6,915 nt of DNA from CAYJLW01 sp964370965 (GTDB lineage: Bacteria > Actinomycetota > Acidimicrobiia > UBA2766), in assembly GCA_964370965.1 (NCBI GenBank), contig CAYJLW010000125.1, positions 1 through 6,915 of the forward strand, read 5' to 3'. Position 1 is the first letter of the stretch, and each line of letters opens with the position of its first letter. The notes beneath the pieces were generated by a model. It did not search any database, was not told where the DNA came from, and worked only from the letters and a program-made list of their open reading frames with translations. Shown one piece after another: positions 6,720-6,915 of the stretch. The position numbers were made by a program, and so were the translations under genes.

Positions 6720-6875
6720 TCAGCCGGTGGGGACGATGTGGTGGAGGCGGGGGTGGAGGCCGGGGGGCCCGTGGGGGAGGGGTTCGCCGTCGGGGCGGAG
6801 GAAGCGGAGGTCGCGGTCGGGCTGGCCTCGGACTCGGTAGCCGCCTTCGTGAAAGAGCCTGTGGTGGCGGGCGCA
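6720..6875 (-). pseudogene. C-terminal remnant of an HNH endonuclease (13E12/DUF222 type)
   Basis: The minus-strand frame from 6875 to the TGA at 6722-6720 encodes 51 residues starting CARHHRLFHEGGYRVRG. They continue with RDLRFLRPDGEPL and end HHIVPTG. C-x-x-H-H-R-L-x-H-E-G-G is the standard end of the HNH motif in the actinobacterial 13E12/DUF222 nuclease family, and the following basic, Pro-Asp-Gly part is the usual C-terminus. The codon just before the Cys is TAG (6878-6876). The 37 bases beyond it, in any of the three frames, lack the expected HxxxWxxGGxTxxxNL part of the motif. Only the last of the active-site elements is left, with no start codon, so no nuclease can be made. The coding phase and the GC-rich third positions still look intact, which suggests recent disruption. 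It converges on ribD, with 33 bases between the two stops. Confidence 0.75.
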
Positions 6876-6915
6876 CTATGCCGACCGCCTGGTTATGCCG
6901 ACCGAGGTCGAGTTG
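6876..6915. mobile_element. Candidate end of an inserted element (partial, at window edge)
   Basis: Homology to the HNH gene stops abruptly at 6875. The following 40 bases contain two copies of TATGCCGACCG and stop codons in the disrupted frame. Repeated short motifs near a terminus are known for insertion-sequence ends such as those of the IS21 family, where they can be transposase binding sites. No transposase gene, opposite end or target duplication lies within the window, so the element type is not established. Confidence 0.35.
6877..6904. repeat. 11-base direct repeat, 17-base period
   Basis: TATGCCGACCG occurs at 6877-6887 and again, identically, at 6894-6904. The six bases between are CCTGGT. 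The sequence is clearly less GC-rich than its surroundings and lies exactly where HNH homology ends. Confidence 0.85.

Noticed and set aside
6661..6876. 71-codon minus-strand Pro/Arg-rich frame at the right end
   Set aside because: It is a different phase of the HNH remnant. The phase with CARHHRLFHEGG is the meaningful one.

Overview
The window is very GC-rich and its GC bias is strong at third codon positions. It encodes protein families typical of Actinomycetota: an SCO6745-type protein, a DUF4234-like membrane protein, and the tail of a 13E12/DUF222-type HNH nuclease. Together with a 10-base N run at 281-290, this suggests a scaffold from an actinobacterial draft or metagenome assembly. 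A lineage near the Acidimicrobiia is possible, but that is an inference and not shown by the sequence.

Layout, left to right. (1) 1-733, minus strand: a gene for a short helical N-terminal domain followed by a long Pro/Gly/Ala repeat tail. It runs off the left edge and is interrupted by the assembly gap, across which the true reading frame can be recovered. (2) 734-836: a divergent intergenic region. (3) 837-2616, plus strand: an SCO6745-family protein followed 37 bases later by a YegS/DagK-type lipid kinase. (4) 2637-5541, minus strand, convergent with the kinase: a two-gene unit. The upstream gene encodes a 227-residue DUF4234-like membrane protein. The downstream gene, 10 bases after its stop, encodes a 736-residue multi-pass GT-C-type glycosyltransferase. 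(5) 5583-6686, plus strand, divergent from that unit: ribD, the bifunctional riboflavin deaminase/reductase. (6) 6720-6875, minus strand: the last 51 codons of an HNH endonuclease, cut at its first retained residue by a stop codon and unrelated DNA. (7) 6876-6915: an 11-base direct repeat at 17-base offset, which looks like the end of an inserted element.

How the genes fit together. RibD makes an early riboflavin intermediate in the cytosol. No other rib gene is visible, so the pathway must be completed elsewhere. The lipid kinase, the GT-C enzyme and the DUF4234-like protein all point to the membrane or envelope, but no shared pathway can be shown. There is no CRISPR array, RNA gene, riboswitch or complete mobile element. 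I see no clear new defence or biosynthetic system. The points most worth following are the disrupted HNH gene with its candidate element end, the frame restored across the gap in the repeat protein, and the DUF4234-like/GT-C pair with a probable leaderless promoter.
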